Shown here: positions 12,398 to 23,524 of the stretch, one piece after another
Layout of the letters: every line of letters begins with the position of its first letter
Numbering within the stretch: the first letter of the stretch is position 1
Source of the DNA: Cheilinus undulatus
Lineage: Eukaryota > Chordata > Actinopteri > Labriformes > Labridae
Assembly: GCF_018320785.1 (NCBI RefSeq)
Contig: NC_054869.1
Span: forward strand, 43,985,789 to 44,049,788
DNA length: 64,000 nt
Reading direction: 5' to 3'
The notes under the pieces: generated by a model
What the model was told of the DNA's origin: nothing
Database searches by the model: none
The model's input: the letters and a program-made list of their open reading frames with translations, nothing else
Translations under genes and position numbers: made by a program

Positions 12398-13966
12398 CAA
12401 GGGCGTAGGAATGAGTTTAACATTGGGGGGCACACATATGGGAAACCTGACCAATCCGTAAATAGTTTGAGCAGAAATATGTCATAAATTAACTACACCG
12501 CAAAATATTCACAAAATGCTATGTGATCTTTTACTCTTTCTTCTTTTTTCAAATGTTTCTTGGAAAAATAGTGCTCTGCACACCTATATAAATGCATGTA
12601 TAATATCTGTATATATATGTTTTATGATCTTAAGATGTGGGCAAACCACCCAGAAAAACCACTTCTCCCTCTTCCCCTTGAACAAAATGGCTTGAGTCTT
12701 TAACCAAAGCATAATGATTATGATCTGTCAAGGTACAGCTCCTGAGCACAAAGGTGGCTCATTTTAAAACTAAACAGGAAAAAATCCACTTATGTGTCAC
12801 TATGGAGTAGCATTTCACCATATAAATGTGCAAAACACTAGTGGGGTGTTCTAGTGCAGCTGATAACCTAATCATAACCTAACCCAAACCTTATAGTACT
12901 GTGGAAATAATTATTGAAAATTGATCTTTAAAAAATCAACTAGACATCAGTCCTCACCTGTTCTCCTTTCTGAATCTATTATTATCAGTAATATGATTTT
13001 TAAACCTTACCTCACACCCTGAAGCTCCATCTGCCTCTCCTGTCTCTTCCCTGAATATATGACAGTTCTCTTGATAAAATTGTTTGTTTAAAAAGTATTA
13101 ATGGGCTAATACATATTTCACTAATCAGTTTAAGACCTCACCTGAGCTTCCTCAGTCTCTCCACCTTACATTGCTTCAACTGCCTCGCTATTCGGTATTC
13201 TCCTGATAAGACATTATTGTACATTATATCTAATATAATGTCATACTTATTGATAAATGGTTGAGTATGATCAGTGGGGCCGCCAGGATGACAATTGAAC
13301 GTACGCACAATAACCATTCCAGCGCATGAATGACACCTCTAGGACAAGAGCGCACCTACAAACAGGTGCACAGAGAGAGAGAGAGAAACTACCACTGCAA
13401 GTACTGCACCAAAACTTAGATTAACCACATGCAGCCAGAAAACTGCCCCTAAAAACATCAGACAGCTTTAAGATCAGCAAAGAGAAGAGCAAGAGTTACA
13501 AGAGAATTTCCACCACTTAGACGTAATAAAAAGCCAGAAGATAGAAGATTCAGAGGACAGGTGTATGCTACATGGGTCTCACATTTTATGAACATTGCTG
13601 TGCGTTTCCACTCTTACTATAGTTACTTCCAATGTTTTAAACTTGCGCCAGCTCATCCCTGGCAAGACAACGTAAAGAGTGATTTTGCATTAAAATGCTT
13701 GTGTTTTGTGTTGATGGTTTTGTTGGGTGTATTGTGAGGGTTTTATGTGGATAAAGGATTGTTTGTGTGGTGTTTATGTTGTGTTTTGCTTGCAGCGGTT
13801 CTGGCACCGTGAATTAGAGTGGGGAGGGCTTTGGTGACTCCGCAGGCTGTGCCATCCAACTGTTTGTGTGTTTATGTCAATAACCAGCACTGAAGGGACC
13901 ATACGGTAGTGGCATAATACTGATAAGGATGTGTCCCTAGCGTCCCTACCCAATTCTGTGCCCCTG
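12398..13966. mobile_element. Non-autonomous hAT-like element, 1569 bp, only in unit A
   Basis: The ends are CAAGGGCGTAG and (reverse complement of the other end) CAGGGGCACAG. They are flanked by an 8-bp target duplication, GTTCTAGC at 12390-12397 and GTTCTATC at 13967-13974 (7 of 8 match). Unit B has a single site at about 22974-22981 (GTTTCAGC) with continuous flanks, so the empty site is visible. No transposase frame was found. Confidence 0.85.
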
Positions 13967-14912
13967 GTTCTATCAGATCCTTAAAAAGTCTTTAATTGGA
14001 CTTTTGAATTTTAAGGACAAAATAGGTTGTAAATCATCTTTAGTTAGATTTTTTTATATTTATGGACATAAAAAGTCTTACATCTTAAATTGGACTTTTG
14101 ACATTTAAGGCCATAAAAAGTCTTTAACTATAATTTTGAGATTTAAGCGATAAAAAGTTTTTAAAAATGTCTTATATTTGACCTCTGAAATTTAAGGCCA
14201 TAAAAAGTCTTAAAGGTTTTAATAGTACTTTGATATTTAAGGATATAAAAAGTCTGTAAGAAAATTCTTGAATTGGACTTTTCACATATTAAGGATCAAA
14301 AAAAGTTGTAAAAAACTATTAGGTTAGATTTATATATATATATATATATATATTTAAGGCCATAAAAATCTTTTTAATTTTAAAATTTCTTGAAATTTAA
14401 GGCCATAAAAAGTCTTAAAGGTCTTAAATTAGGACTTTGATATTTAAGGAGGCCATTCAAAAAATTACATTGGACAGTATGAAATTTAAGGCCCTAAAAT
14501 GTGTTAAAAGTCTTTGATTGGACTTCTGAAAAAATAAGGCCTTAAAAAGTCTTAATTTGCGGTGAGTTCTTACATTTTTGAAGATACTTTGACTAAGATG
14601 GTCTTTATCCAATTTTCCTTTTCATTTGCCAACTTTTTATAATTTTAAACTTTCTCTTTGTTCATGTGCTGGCTGTGTGTTACATCTCTTTAGAGAGGAA
14701 TCTTCAATGTTATAAAGATAATACAAAAAATAATTTAAGGAAAGAAGAAATGAGTCAAGCCACAAAGAGAAGTCATCGCTAAAGACTGCTCCATAAAACA
14801 GCAGAAAAACAGTAGCAGCAACGTGATGACTGTACAGTAAATAATAAGTTCTCTGTCCATATGATCATACTCTCTCTGTCATGTCTGCATCTCTTCCCAT
14901 CTTTCTTGCCAC

Positions 14913-15060
14913 TTGTGTTTTAAGAAACAGTTTTGTTTTAGAACCAGTTGTGGTTTTAGAGCCAGTAATGCTGAAGTAATGTTTTTAGATGCAGTTGTGT
15001 TTTTAGACCCAGTTGTGTTTTTAGACCCAGTTGTGTTTTCAGAGCCAGGTGTTTTCAGAG
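14913..15060 (+). repeat. Short degenerate 18-bp minisatellite (ancestral-like array)
   Basis: About eight diverged units of the TTGTGTTTTTAGAACCAG type occur here (for example TTGTGTTTTTAGACCCAG twice in a row), with conserved flanks on both sides. The matching place in unit B is the 1.5-kb array at 23525-25043. Confidence 0.85.
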
Positions 15061-16320
15061 ACAATAGAAATCTCGCACTAACAAATAAGCATTTTGGTGT
15101 TTTATTAAAAAACTCTGCATGCACAATAGATCAATTCATAAGCACAGTCTATCGATAATTTAACAGCAATGACAAGACAAATCATCCGAAAAGCTGTTAA
15201 TCCACTCACTGATGTCTTTTACAAAAATGCATTATCTTCTGTTCATTTTATTCCTCATTTTTGTCAGAAAAAAAAAATCTACATGCAACAAAAACTAGTC
15301 TATGTAAAAACATAAGCTTAATATGGTTAATATTTTATAAATAAAGTTAAAAAGTCATGAAATGATACTTCAGATGAGCTTAAAAAAAGAAAAATGTAAA
15401 AATACGGTATTTTATTACTCAGTATAACTGAATACCAGTATTAGATTACTGAAAACTTAAGTCATCTTGCATTAGTAAAATTAAAATATGCATTTTAATG
15501 TGTCTGACAGAGTTGGCAAAAATCAAGATATGTATGAAAAAAACTTCAGAATGTGGAAAAACTGCTGAAATTTAATATCTGTTCCTGCACACAACTGCTA
15601 TTTCAGACCTCAACCAGACAAATTATTGAAATGAAAGGTCAAAATATATTTCTTTAGCACATTTAAAACAACCACAGCTGACCAAAGCTCTGTACAAGTT
15701 TGGATAAGACACACAAGGCATTAAAACACAATACAAAAGAATTTAAAAGCAATAATAAACAGTACAAATAAGAGCAGAAGATGTCAAAGCTTACTTATGT
15801 TGAAAGTGGGTTCAAACAGGTGAGTCTTAAGGAAGGACTTTGTTTTCAGTAGATGTTCTCAGAGCAGCCACCACCAACATTCGGTCACCTCTGCTTCCAA
15901 GCCTGTCTCTTATAACATCTAAGAGCATCTGATGTGTTACCTGCAGCGCTCTGACTGGTGCATGATGGTGCAACAACTCAGATAAGCATCGTGGGGCTGG
16001 GCCGTGCAATGTTTTAAAAACCAGAATCTTAAACTGGATCCTGATGCCATCAGGAAGCCAGAGAGCAAAACAAAAGTATAAAGTCATGTTCAGAATGTGT
16101 CTTGTCCCCTTTCTTATGAATCAGTGACCTTTATCCATCATGTTCTTTCTTGCTTATAGTTGAGGATGGGTGAGGCTTGGACCAGACTGGTCTGCATTCA
16201 TATCATAAAACCAGATTTAATGTGATAAATAATTTGAGATTTTGTGAAAATTGAAAATTGACATGTTGTCTTAAAGCTTTCATAAACAACAGACTTTATA
16301 ACACATTTTTCCTAGGTATA

Positions 16321-16864
16321 CAGTGCTTAACAAATTTATTAGACCACCTTTCTCTGAAACCATCCAGCATCATGAAGTGCTTTAATGCTGACTCTTTCAT
16401 TTTCAGTCAGCTCTCCACGTTTTACCATTTTGAACAGGAATGAGGAGTTTCAAACTGGATTCACCTTTTTACACCCAAATTTAAACCAGCTCACTGGGCT
16501 TCTCTGAGAAGTCAGAAATGAATCAAGCATAACATTCAACCACTAAAACTCATTTTTCTGTTCAGGAATGCAAGTAAATAACTATAATTTGACACATTAA
16601 TCAAGAAATAATTATGTGCTTTACTATTTTTTCAGGTTTTTGTAAATCAGTAAATTTGAAAATTCATGGATATCAATAATAATTATATTTTAGCATTAAA
16701 AATATAATTTGGGTTAAAGAGCTTCTACATATTGGTGTATTAACCATTGTAGAAACATAAAGAATGATTTTAGTTTTAACAGTTTTTACCAGTGCTGTTA
16801 ATTTAGGGCAACTGTGGCATAAACCTTACTTTGGGTGGTGGTCTAATAAATTTGTTAAGCACTG
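16321..16864. mobile_element. Tc1/mariner-type MITE, 544 bp, only in unit A
   Basis: Perfect 28-bp terminal inverted repeats begin CAGTGCTTAACAAATTTATT and lie at 16321-16348 and 16837-16864. TA duplications flank at 16319-16320 and 16865-16866. Unit B reads straight through the empty site (AGGTTTACATTCTTGACC near 25867). It sits 82 bp beyond the stop codon of hcar copy A, hence probably in its 3'UTR or just past it. No ORF. Confidence 0.9.
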
Positions 16865-16946
16865 TACATTCTTGACCCACTTTTGGGTCCCGACCCTCCA
16901 GCTGAGAGTCTCTCAGTTAAATGATACCTTGATGCGGTCTTTGTGA

Positions 16947-17921
16947 TCACAGCTGGCTGAGTGACTGGGAGCCTGTCTCTCGAGTTCTCCTCTCTGTACT
17001 CTCAAGTGTGTCTGCCTCTTGCAGATGGAGAGCTTTCCTGCAGATGTTCTTGAAAGCAGGGCTGGAGAAGTAGTAGACTATTGGATCCAGTGCGCTGTTG
17101 AGATAAGTCAGGCTGATGCTGATGTAAAAAGCCGTGGTCAGATCCTCCAGGGCTAGGCAGATGTCAGATCCTTGCAGGGTGCTGGATACTTCTCGGGTCT
17201 TGATCCAAATCAGAACCTGCACAATGTTGCTCGGGAAGAAGCAGATGAAAAAGAGGGCTGCAACCACGGTGATGAAGCACAGCGCCTTCTTAATCTTTGC
17301 ATGCTGGGCCAGCTGCCTGCCTCTCAGCTGGACAATAATGTGGACGGTGCAGTAGAGAATGACAACCAGAGGCATGAAGAAAGAGAAGATAAACTCAAAC
17401 TTATGCCAGGTGAGGTTGTGGTTGGGTACAGTGTTGATCAGGAAGCTCTCACAGTAGATGGTGTTGGTGTGTTTTAAGGTGAAAATATGCGCTGTCATGG
17501 AGATGGTGAGGAACCACAGTGCCAGAGCTCCACACATGGCTTTGGAGACACTCAGAGAGTTGATGGGGTGATGAGGGTGCACCACACGCATGTATCTATC
17601 CAAAGCGATGACCATCAAGAAGATAGTGCTGCCACTGCGGTTCATCGCCAGCAGGAAGAGGCAGACGTTGCAGAACGTGCCCCCAAACCTCCACTTGATC
17701 CCAGAACTGTAGTAGGCTGCCCTGAAAGGCAGAGCCATGAAGAGCAGAAAATCCGCCATGGCCAGGTTGAAGAGCAACACTGTGCTGCTTTTCCATGGCT
17801 TCAGGTGGAAGCAGAAGATCCACAGAGCCAATCCATTCCCTAAAACTCCCAAAACAAACTCAGTGGCCAGCAGAGGAGGGAGCACGCTGATCAGCAGAGT
17901 CCCGTTAAAGTTGCAGTGCAT
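16947..17921 (-). CDS. hcar1: Hydroxycarboxylic acid receptor (HCAR1-like), copy A
   Basis: Single-exon 324-residue class A GPCR of the HCAR family, Gi-coupled plasma-membrane receptors for lactate (HCAR1) or hydroxy and short-chain acids (HCAR2/3). Seen: glycosylation site N6-G-T; TM1 LGVLGNGLALWIFCFHLK; TM2 FNLAMADFLL; Cys84 and Cys157 for the TM3-ECL2 disulfide; LAMNR with Arg95, equal to the TM3 carboxylate-binding Arg of mammalian HCARs; D108-R109-Y110 followed by VVHPHH; TM6 CFFP; TM7 D279-P-I-V-Y283. LPFRAAYY in TM2/ECL1 and YCESF in ECL2 are closer to HCAR1 than HCAR2. The tail is short and rich in Ser, Thr and Arg. Position beside kntc1 matches the mammalian cluster. The related OXER1/GPR31 receptors are less likely given synteny. 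Ligand is unknown. Confidence 0.93.
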   Translation of the reverse strand: MHCNFNGTLLISVLPPLLATEFVLGVLGNGLALWIFCFHLKPWKSSTVLLFNLAMADFLLFMALPFRAAYYSSGIKWRFGGTFCNVCLFLLAMNRSGSTIFLMVIALDRYMRVVHPHHPINSLSVSKAMCGALALWFLTISMTAHIFTLKHTNTIYCESFLINTVPNHNLTWHKFEFIFSFFMPLVVILYCTVHIIVQLRGRQLAQHAKIKKALCFITVVAALFFICFFPSNIVQVLIWIKTREVSSTLQGSDICLALEDLTTAFYISISLTYLNSALDPIVYYFSSPAFKNICRKALHLQEADTLESTERRTRETGSQSLSQL

Positions 17922-18119
17922 GTTGGCGCTGACGTTGCTCCTTCAGCTGCAAAATTTCAAAAGAAACCCTTCGAGGAGTGTGTTATCTTAAAAAGGAAAC
18001 CAGCTGATTGTGGGGTTGTTTCCTTGAATTCTGGTTGGTTCTGCTTTTTCATGCACAAAGGTGTTAGTTGCTAATACAGAGCAGCTTACAGGAAATAAAC
18101 ATTACACACAGATGAGTAT

Positions 18120-18228
18120 GCAGGTGGCCTGGGATCACCTTTTGCCATCCCCCACTCTGTAGTTCCTGTTTATGACTCTATCCACTGTCCTATCTCTTAA
18201 ATAAAGGCAATAACCCTCAAAATAAATC
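18120..18228 (+). repeat. SINE tail fragment at the duplication junction
   Basis: ACTCTATCCACTGTCCTATC followed by TTAAATAAAGGCAA matches the 3' part of the tRNA-derived SINE at 32811-32980 in the opposite orientation. The tRNA-like head is missing. It lies between the end of unit A homology (18093) and the start of unit B (about 18270). Confidence 0.65.
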
Positions 18229-18591
18229 TCGGGGGGTGGGGTAATTAAAGCAATACAGGTGCTATTTTTTTTAACACCCAAGGATACAGTATACACAAAC
18301 CTGCTTTTGATTGAAATGGTGGTATCCTATCAATTGAATAAACCTCATTTAAAGTGCCAAAGGGGTACAAAATGATGAACCATTTGGGAGCCAAACAACC
18401 AGCTCTACTGAGCTGAGCCAATTGATCTGGATCTCTAAAAAGAGATGGACTGCCTGTCACAGCTAGTGAGGCTGGAGGTTGGTGAGATGTACATCGGCTG
18501 AGGAAACATGGGTAAGATTAGAGTTTAATGTGCTAAAACATGACAAAGCTTGTACTGAACTCAGCACTGGGGAAGCTGCAGTCGTCCATCC

Positions 18592-18998
18592 TTTATTATT
18601 GTCACTGTTTTGACTCAGATGCAACATTTGCACTTCATCATAAATCTTTCTCCTGTTTTTGTAATATTTAATCCAATACTTTGTATTCATTAGTTTTATT
18701 CTCTTTCTTCCTTGCTGGTTTATACATTTGTATATTGTATTTGATGACTAACATGAAATAGAAGAAATACTTAGAAAATAAATGTCCTTCATTTAGAATT
18801 ACTGTAATGTCAGAATATGTTTGGAAACAGTATCCACGGGTTTCCTTTTTCTGTCTTTGGTGAATATATATAAATACATTTGAATTTGTTAATAGTTTTA
18901 TTCATCTGCATTATGACAACTAACATATGTTTCTTGACCGAATTTTGTTTGTTTGTTTTTTATCTCAATTTGGAAAACTGAACTTTTTTCCACCTTTT
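18592..18998 (+). pseudogene. Duplicated kntc1 3'UTR without coding exons
   Basis: From GTCACTGTTTTGACTCAGAT onward this is nearly identical to 11319-11707, including the AATAAA near 18777. The final kntc1 coding exon just upstream in unit A is absent here. The breakpoint shows short similarity (TTTATTTATGTCACTG in A, TTTATTATTGTCACTG in B). It cannot encode protein. Confidence 0.85.
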
Positions 18999-19963
18999 CC
19001 CACTTTTTTTTTAATGTATTTAGTAAAATATAAATGTGGTATATGATATCTAGAAATATATACTTTACTCCTCTATTTTTTCTTTCAGGCTGTTCATGCT
19101 TTCCAAATAAAACTAGCTTATTTCTGCAAGTCAATGATATTTCTCTGTGTCTGAAGAGAGTCTTTAGCAGAAGTACTACCTTATTCTACCCAAGAGCCAT
19201 ATTGTCTTAAAATACTTTAGCGAGAGCCACATTCAGAAACTGGGGATGTAAGGAAGATCCATAGGTGAAATAAATGAAACAGTGAATTATTGGATTATTC
19301 TGTAATTAAATGGGATACAATAGGCCATGTAAAATGTCTATAGTGTTAGAGGAAAGGATATGTTACTAATAATGACCTTATATTTTTTGAGGTCTTAAAA
19401 TATTAGTTTGAGCTCTGAGATGCTTTTCAAAGAGCTGATGAATGACGGTTGGCTATTTGGGAATTTATATCTCACATTTGGGACATTTACTGTAGTTCTG
19501 TGGCTTAACATAAAAAGATGCTTTCTAATTTTTTCCCACTCATCATTGATGCTTTTAGCTAAAGGGGGAGGGGCCTCATATTGGTCTCTGTGCTGGATCT
19601 CAAAATGACTAAAACCGGCCCTGCCTCACACCTGCAGCTCTCTTAGACCACCCTGCCTTATTCTGTAGCTTTGGTTTCCTGTTTCTGCTCTTTTGATCCG
19701 TATTTATTATCAGCAGTACATTAAAGATCAAATAAAACACCCATGTTTGGACAAGTTTCACTAGATATTATGTTATCTCAGCATGTGACTCGTGTGTGCT
19801 AGGGTCGCTGATGACCGACCGCAACACTTAGATCATCAGTGATCATCATAAAATACCAGTGTGGGAGAGCAAGGGCAGAAAGTGACTGAAGAAACTTGTT
19901 AAAACAAGGAAATAAGAAGCTTCACTTTGAACACAAGACAGCACACCTCAATGAATGAGCATA

Positions 19964-21158
19964 GGGGAGACCGGGACGGTTGTAACACTTGCAATTGCTC
20001 CAATCAGGAACAAGTTAGGAAATCACCTGATTCACTCTGCACATGCTCAGTTTAGTCTTTAGTCCACATGTGAAGAAGTAGTGCCCTAAAGCAGACGCAG
20101 CAAAATTTGTGCAGGAAAACATAATTTTGAGGTATGAAAGTAATTTTTTTTGCTCACATTATTTTTGTGATTACATAGCCTGCTTTGTAGTTGTACTCAT
20201 CAAACGTATATCATTTTAATTATGTGTCTGTTTAGCTAGCTTTCATTCAGATTGTTTGTGGTAATGTTTTAGCTGTTAGCTGTAAGCCAAGCTAGCTGAT
20301 TGCTAATGCACCCAGGGACAGTTGTAACAAACTTGTGTGGGGTAAGTTGTAACATTTAAAAAATGTTACAACTTACAAAGCAAACAAACTATGTCCCAGG
20401 CTACAAAAGAAAACTCCAGGAAATAAAAAGGAGAAAACCCGAAACATTGGGCCACAGGAGACAGAGTCCTCTGATGATGATCATTTCTGTATTATCTGCA
20501 TGGAACACTTCAATAACTCAAATCCAAAAGAAGCCTGGGTTAAGTGCATGACATATAATCTGTGGGCCCATGACAGTTGCACTCCAGGAGTGCCATACGC
20601 CTGTCACCACTGTCTGACACTGACATCAACTAACAAACTAGGCGTATACAACCTCCTCCCCTGACTCACACACCCACACCTATGTTAAGTTGTTGAAGCC
20701 TAAATTTTAGTGTTAGACAAACACACACACTAATGTTTGATTGTTGAAGCTAGTGCACAGTTGCACCTTTTGTACAGTTTTATTATTACAAATGTTAAGA
20801 TGTTAGTGTAGTTTAAGTCCTGTACTTTACAGAACCAAAGCAATTTTGTATAAAAATTTTTGAACAAAAAGCTTTCAGTATCTTAAGTCATTTTCATGGT
20901 CCTTATTTCATAATGTTACATTTCACCCCAAGGTATGTTACAACTGACCCGAACTATGGGGTCAATTGTAACATTTCACTCCTTGCATTTGAGATTAAGT
21001 CATGCATTTTCTGTTTGTGTTGCACCGGAATTTTCTAGGCCATTTATTAGCAGACACTTGAAGCTAGTTTATATAGCAGTTTGAATACACTAGGTTAAAA
21101 GAGCTCAAAGTTAGAGATGGACATGTCAAAAATGTTACAGCTGTCCCCGGTCTCCCCC
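19964..21158 (+). mobile_element. Deleted pogo-like (Tc1/mariner superfamily) element, only in unit B
   Basis: The terminal inverted repeats are GGGGAGACCGGGACGGTTGT and, reading in from the other end, GGGGGAGACCGGGGACAGCT. TA duplications lie at 19962-19963 and 21159-21160. Inside, 20465-20663 encodes a Cys/His-rich tail (FCIICMEHFNNSNPKEAWVK, C..YNLWAHDSCTPG, CHHCL) ending in TGA. It resembles the PHD-like zinc finger at the C terminus of some fish pogo/DDE transposases. The DDE core is deleted. TTGTAAC or its complement recurs about eight times. Confidence 0.7.
20342..20376. repeat. 35-bp perfect palindrome within the pogo-like element
   Basis: GTAAGTTGTAACATTT is followed by three A bases and its exact reverse complement, giving a 16-bp stem. 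The arm carries the TTGTAAC motif also present in the terminal repeats, so it may be a subterminal transposase-binding site. Confidence 0.85.
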
Positions 21159-21159
21159 T

Positions 21160-22800
21160 ACTGAAGAGACGCACCACCAGCGGACTTCCTCTGCTCTATC
21201 TTATGCGCGTTCCTCTGTCGCGCGCATAAGACGGTAATACACGGATTAAAAGTAAATAAAATTTTTCATTTAGACTTGGCACCAAAAAGCCACAGGTGAC
21301 CGAGGAGCCATGTGCTGAGTATCCCTGCCTTATACAGTAAGCAGACAGTAACATAACGCTGTGGTGCATTCCTTGATTAATTTCGTCACTGTTTATAGTG
21401 GGGATGCTAAGCGTCAACACTATTGATATTCGCGTCGGCCATTTTGTTTTTCCGTATGTTTTTTGGACCCTATCTCCTCTCTCACTCTTTTAGCTATACT
21501 CATCATTCTAATATCATTCTATTCAGCTCTTTTAGGACATGGCGGCTATATCTTTTGTCATTCATAGCTTTAAGACTTTTTAAAATATTTAACTTTTTCT
21601 GCAAATTTTTTCCCATTCAAATGAGTGAGGCTTTTCTAAAAATGTGCACTTTTTTTCATCTCCTCATAACTTTGGCATTTCTTGGGCTGTTTTCACTGCT
21701 CTTCTATCAAACTCTTGAGCTTCTGGTGCTCTTTTCAGCTATTTGTAAAACTTTTTTTATACTATTCATACTTTTTTTTAACAATTTTGCTTTTTCTCAA
21801 ACTAACATAACATTATTACAGATGGGCCAGCTCTTTAAATCCTCTAGATCTGTTTCAACTTCTAAGGCATATAACTTCAGCTCACTTCCACATACAGACT
21901 TCGTTTTTGCTTAGCATAGACAAACTCTTCCGCTATTTAGGAATGATTCACATTATTGACATCTTTTACAGATTTCTTATAATCACTGATCAAACTTCAT
22001 GAATATTTGAGCTCTCTCAGATGTTCACAATGGGAGTAAATGAAGAGTCAGAGTGATGATGTCACACTTAGTAATATAAGCAGCGAAATGTAGCCACACA
22101 TCTCCTCTTGCTCACAAAAAAGATTTGAGGTCAAAAGGATCAACGGTTTTGGCACAGTGAGCTTCAAAGCGTGACCGGCACCCCTACAGCTGTTCATCTG
22201 CACTAATGTAAATTTCCACCTTGAGGTTCTCAGTGGGGGCTTTTGGAACCACTTTTTTAACTCACTCTTGAACCAAGATTTTTCGCTTCCCACACATAAA
22301 AAAATATATCACCGCGTTTAGCAACTTCTGCTGATTCTCATGATACCTTTGGTTTCTGCTAGGTTTCACAAGTACAGCTTAAATTGACTTTGTTTGAGTG
22401 CATGTACTGCCCTCTCAACCCAGTTTTCTGAGCTGTGTTTAACAGAAGCTTTCACAGGTGTGACTAATTAGCTTTTATGTCAGCTGTGACTGATTAGCTA
22501 TGATGTAATACAGGCTTTGATCATCATAGCAACCTGGGAGTCTTACAGACACATCACACATCAACACTCTCTTAAACGGTTACATACAAGTGGCTTTAAT
22601 TTTGTCGTTTTTAAAGAACTTATCTGAACAATATTATAAAACAATGTGCTTTAGTGTAAATCTTGAGACAAAATTCTAAATGGCCCTCTTTTTAAATGTT
22701 TGTTTGTTTGTTTTTTACATTTTTCACTAATCAGGTATTGCATATTCAGCTGAAATTGCATTTTTATCTAGCTACTGTATTTATTGTTAGGGGTTGTTAT
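21160..22800. other. Unit B-specific intergenic sequence, no gene supported
   Basis: This stretch has no counterpart in unit A. It contains a 163-codon open frame (21423-21914) that is T-rich and strongly hydrophobic without domains, and a GC-mixed stretch at 22020-22290. It may be part of an older non-autonomous transposon, but I did not find its ends. Confidence 0.4.
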
Positions 22801-23524
22801 TTGATAGAGACATTATCTGCATGATATTAGTATTGTTAGTGCCTGTTTTTTCTCTTTTCTTAAACAGAGTACAATATCACCATGTGACCTCAGAATTTCT
22901 GTAGTTAATCACAGTTAAACCTTTTAAAACAGTTTCTGTGTAACTCTCAGTTTTTATACATTCTTAAACCAGGGTTTCAGCAGATCCTTAAAAAGTCTTT
23001 AATTGGACTTTTGAAATTTAAGGACAAAATAAGTTGTAAATTGTCTTAAATTAGGACTTTGATATTTAAGGAGGACATCAAAAATTTACATCGTACAGTA
23101 ATTTAAGGCCCTAAAATGCGTAAAAAGTCTTTGATTGGACTTCTGAAAAAATAAGGCCTTAAAAAGTATTAATTTGTGGTGAATTCTTACATTTTTGAAG
23201 ATACTTTGACTAAGATGGTCTCTATCCAATTTTCATTTGCCAACTTTTTATAATTTGAAACTCTCTCTTTGTTCATGTGCTGCCTGTGTGTTACATCTCT
23301 TTAGAGAGGAATCTTCAATGTTATAGAGATAAAACGAAAATAATTTAAGGAAAGAAGAAATGAGCCCAGCCACAAAGAGGAGTCATCGCTAAAGACTGCT
23401 CCATAAAACAGCAGAAAAACAGCAGCAGCAACAAGATGACTGTACAGTAACGATTAAAAGTTCTCTATCCATATAATTATACTCTCTCTATCATGTCTGC
23501 ATCTCTTCCCATCTTTCTTGCCAG

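Larger units (their letters stand above)
10740..18093. repeat. Segmental duplication unit A (kntc1 3' end + hcar copy A)
   Basis: Blocks of unit A recur in the same order in unit B. The pairs are 10765-10975 with 18285-18386 (kntc1 last introns); 11311-11707 with 18592-18998 (kntc1 3'UTR); 12238-12397 with 22800-22980; 13975-15170 with 22981-25160; 15560-16320 with 25195-25870; 16866-18093 with 25871-27131. Homology ends sharply after GAGCAGCTTACAGGAAATAA. Confidence 0.85.

Noticed and set aside
17134-17991. Plus-strand open frames opposite hcar (and the same at 26025-26997)
   Set aside because: They are antisense shadows of the receptor coding sequence, with no independent motif; the minus-strand GPCR is unmistakable.
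21423-21914. 163-codon + strand open frame
   Set aside because: The translation is dominated by Phe, Leu and Ser from a T-rich stretch, has no domain, no splice context and no counterpart in unit A. Probably repeat-derived noncoding DNA.
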